NCBI GenBank assembly: GCA_947167935.1
Contig: CAMVJU010000005.1
Location: 1-64,000 of the forward strand
Direction of reading: 5' to 3'
Origin: an uncultured Prevotellaceae bacterium
GTDB lineage: Bacteria > Bacteroidota > Bacteroidia > Bacteroidales > Bacteroidaceae
Length of the DNA: 64,000 bases
Shown here: positions 63,491 through 64,000 of the stretch, piece after piece
Layout of the letters: every line of letters starts with the position of its first letter
Numbering within the stretch: position 1 is the first letter of the stretch
The notes under the pieces: model-generated
What the model saw: only the letters and a program-made list of their open reading frames with translations
The model's database searches: none
Told to the model about the DNA's origin: nothing
Position numbers and translations under genes: made by a program

Positions 63491-64000
63491 TTCACAACGA
63501 CCTTACGCACGGTGCCGTCGTTCATACGGACGATGTTGATGCCTTTCTGGGCGGCATTGAGGCTGCGGCCGTCGATGGCGAAACGCTGTACGGATTGTTG
63601 CTGTGATACAGCAACAGACTCAACGCCGGTGGTAACATCTACATTGCGATTGGGCAGCACTTCCGTGCCTTCAACGCCGAAGTTGTCGAAGCAGAAGTAG
63701 GCAGGCGTGTTCATGCCCCAGTCGCCGTTGTCGGTGCTGGAGAGCTCGAAGCTCAGCTTGCTCACCTTGCCCAGGCCAGAGAGGTCAACATAGCGCCAGT
63801 CGTTGATGATGTAGGCCTTCTCGGCATCGCGCAGGTCGGCCAGGTAGTAGTCCTTCGTACCCGTCACCTCGTCGTCGGCATCGTAGCCGGTAATGGTGAG
63901 CTTGAACCAGTCGCCCAGGCCGAACTTCTTGGCGTAGGGATCGCCACCGGTCAAGGAACTGTAGGCGTAGCTGCTGTTGGTGATGTAGAAGCCGGGCACC
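63487..64000 (-). CDS. DUF4465-like secreted/surface protein, C-terminal part (truncated by window end)
   Basis: GLGDWFKLTITGYDADDEVTGTKDYYLADLRD; DNGDWGMNTPAYFCFDNFGVEG; tail RFAIDGRSLNAAQKGINIVRMNDGTVRKVVVK. Confidence 0.75.
   Translation of the reverse strand, partial: VPGFYITNSSYAYSSLTGGDPYAKKFGLGDWFKLTITGYDADDEVTGTKDYYLADLRDAEKAYIINDWRYVDLSGLGKVSKLSFELSSTDNGDWGMNTPAYFCFDNFGVEGTEVLPNRNVDVTTGVESVAVSQQQSVQRFAIDGRSLNAAQKGINIVRMNDGTVRKVVVK

Overview
64 kb chromosomal window that looks like a Bacteroidetes genome, probably Prevotella-like (TAnnTTTG promoter boxes, SusC/SusD pairs, DUF4492-cydAB, LptD/MurF/SecDF types). I see no tRNA/rRNA, CRISPR array, transposase or phage genes. Core genes: HD-domain protein, lptD-like, murF, secDF, LemA/DUF2207, DHFR, topB, corA-like, manA, cydAB, and a btuF/btuC-like transporter. 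Accessory genes: a pectin/hemicellulose CAZyme run (CE8, GH28, GH31, GH3); a secreted M6-metalloprotease/endonuclease I fusion; a 17.5-kb seven-gene minus-strand operon with two SusC/SusD pairs and three fasciclin-like lipoproteins; an AAA-ATPase + DUF4435/TOPRIM pair resembling the PARIS (AriA/AriB) arrangement; and a TolC/HlyD/ABC-2 exporter. The most unusual signal lies in the DNA itself. (i) At least a dozen short arrays with a strict 7-bp period but different unit sequences occur, many read in frame inside signal peptides or surface loops of conserved enzymes. (ii) GC-rich palindromic elements are read in frame in murF, topB and the ATPase/DUF4435 genes. (iii) Inverted-repeat arm pairs recur, including a perfect 42-bp inverted repeat around an AT-rich core, and three of the pairs bracket a start codon. 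(iv) A GxxExxY-family ORF is framed by ACGGACTnnT-type repeats. All homology calls are from memory of family motifs; no search was run.
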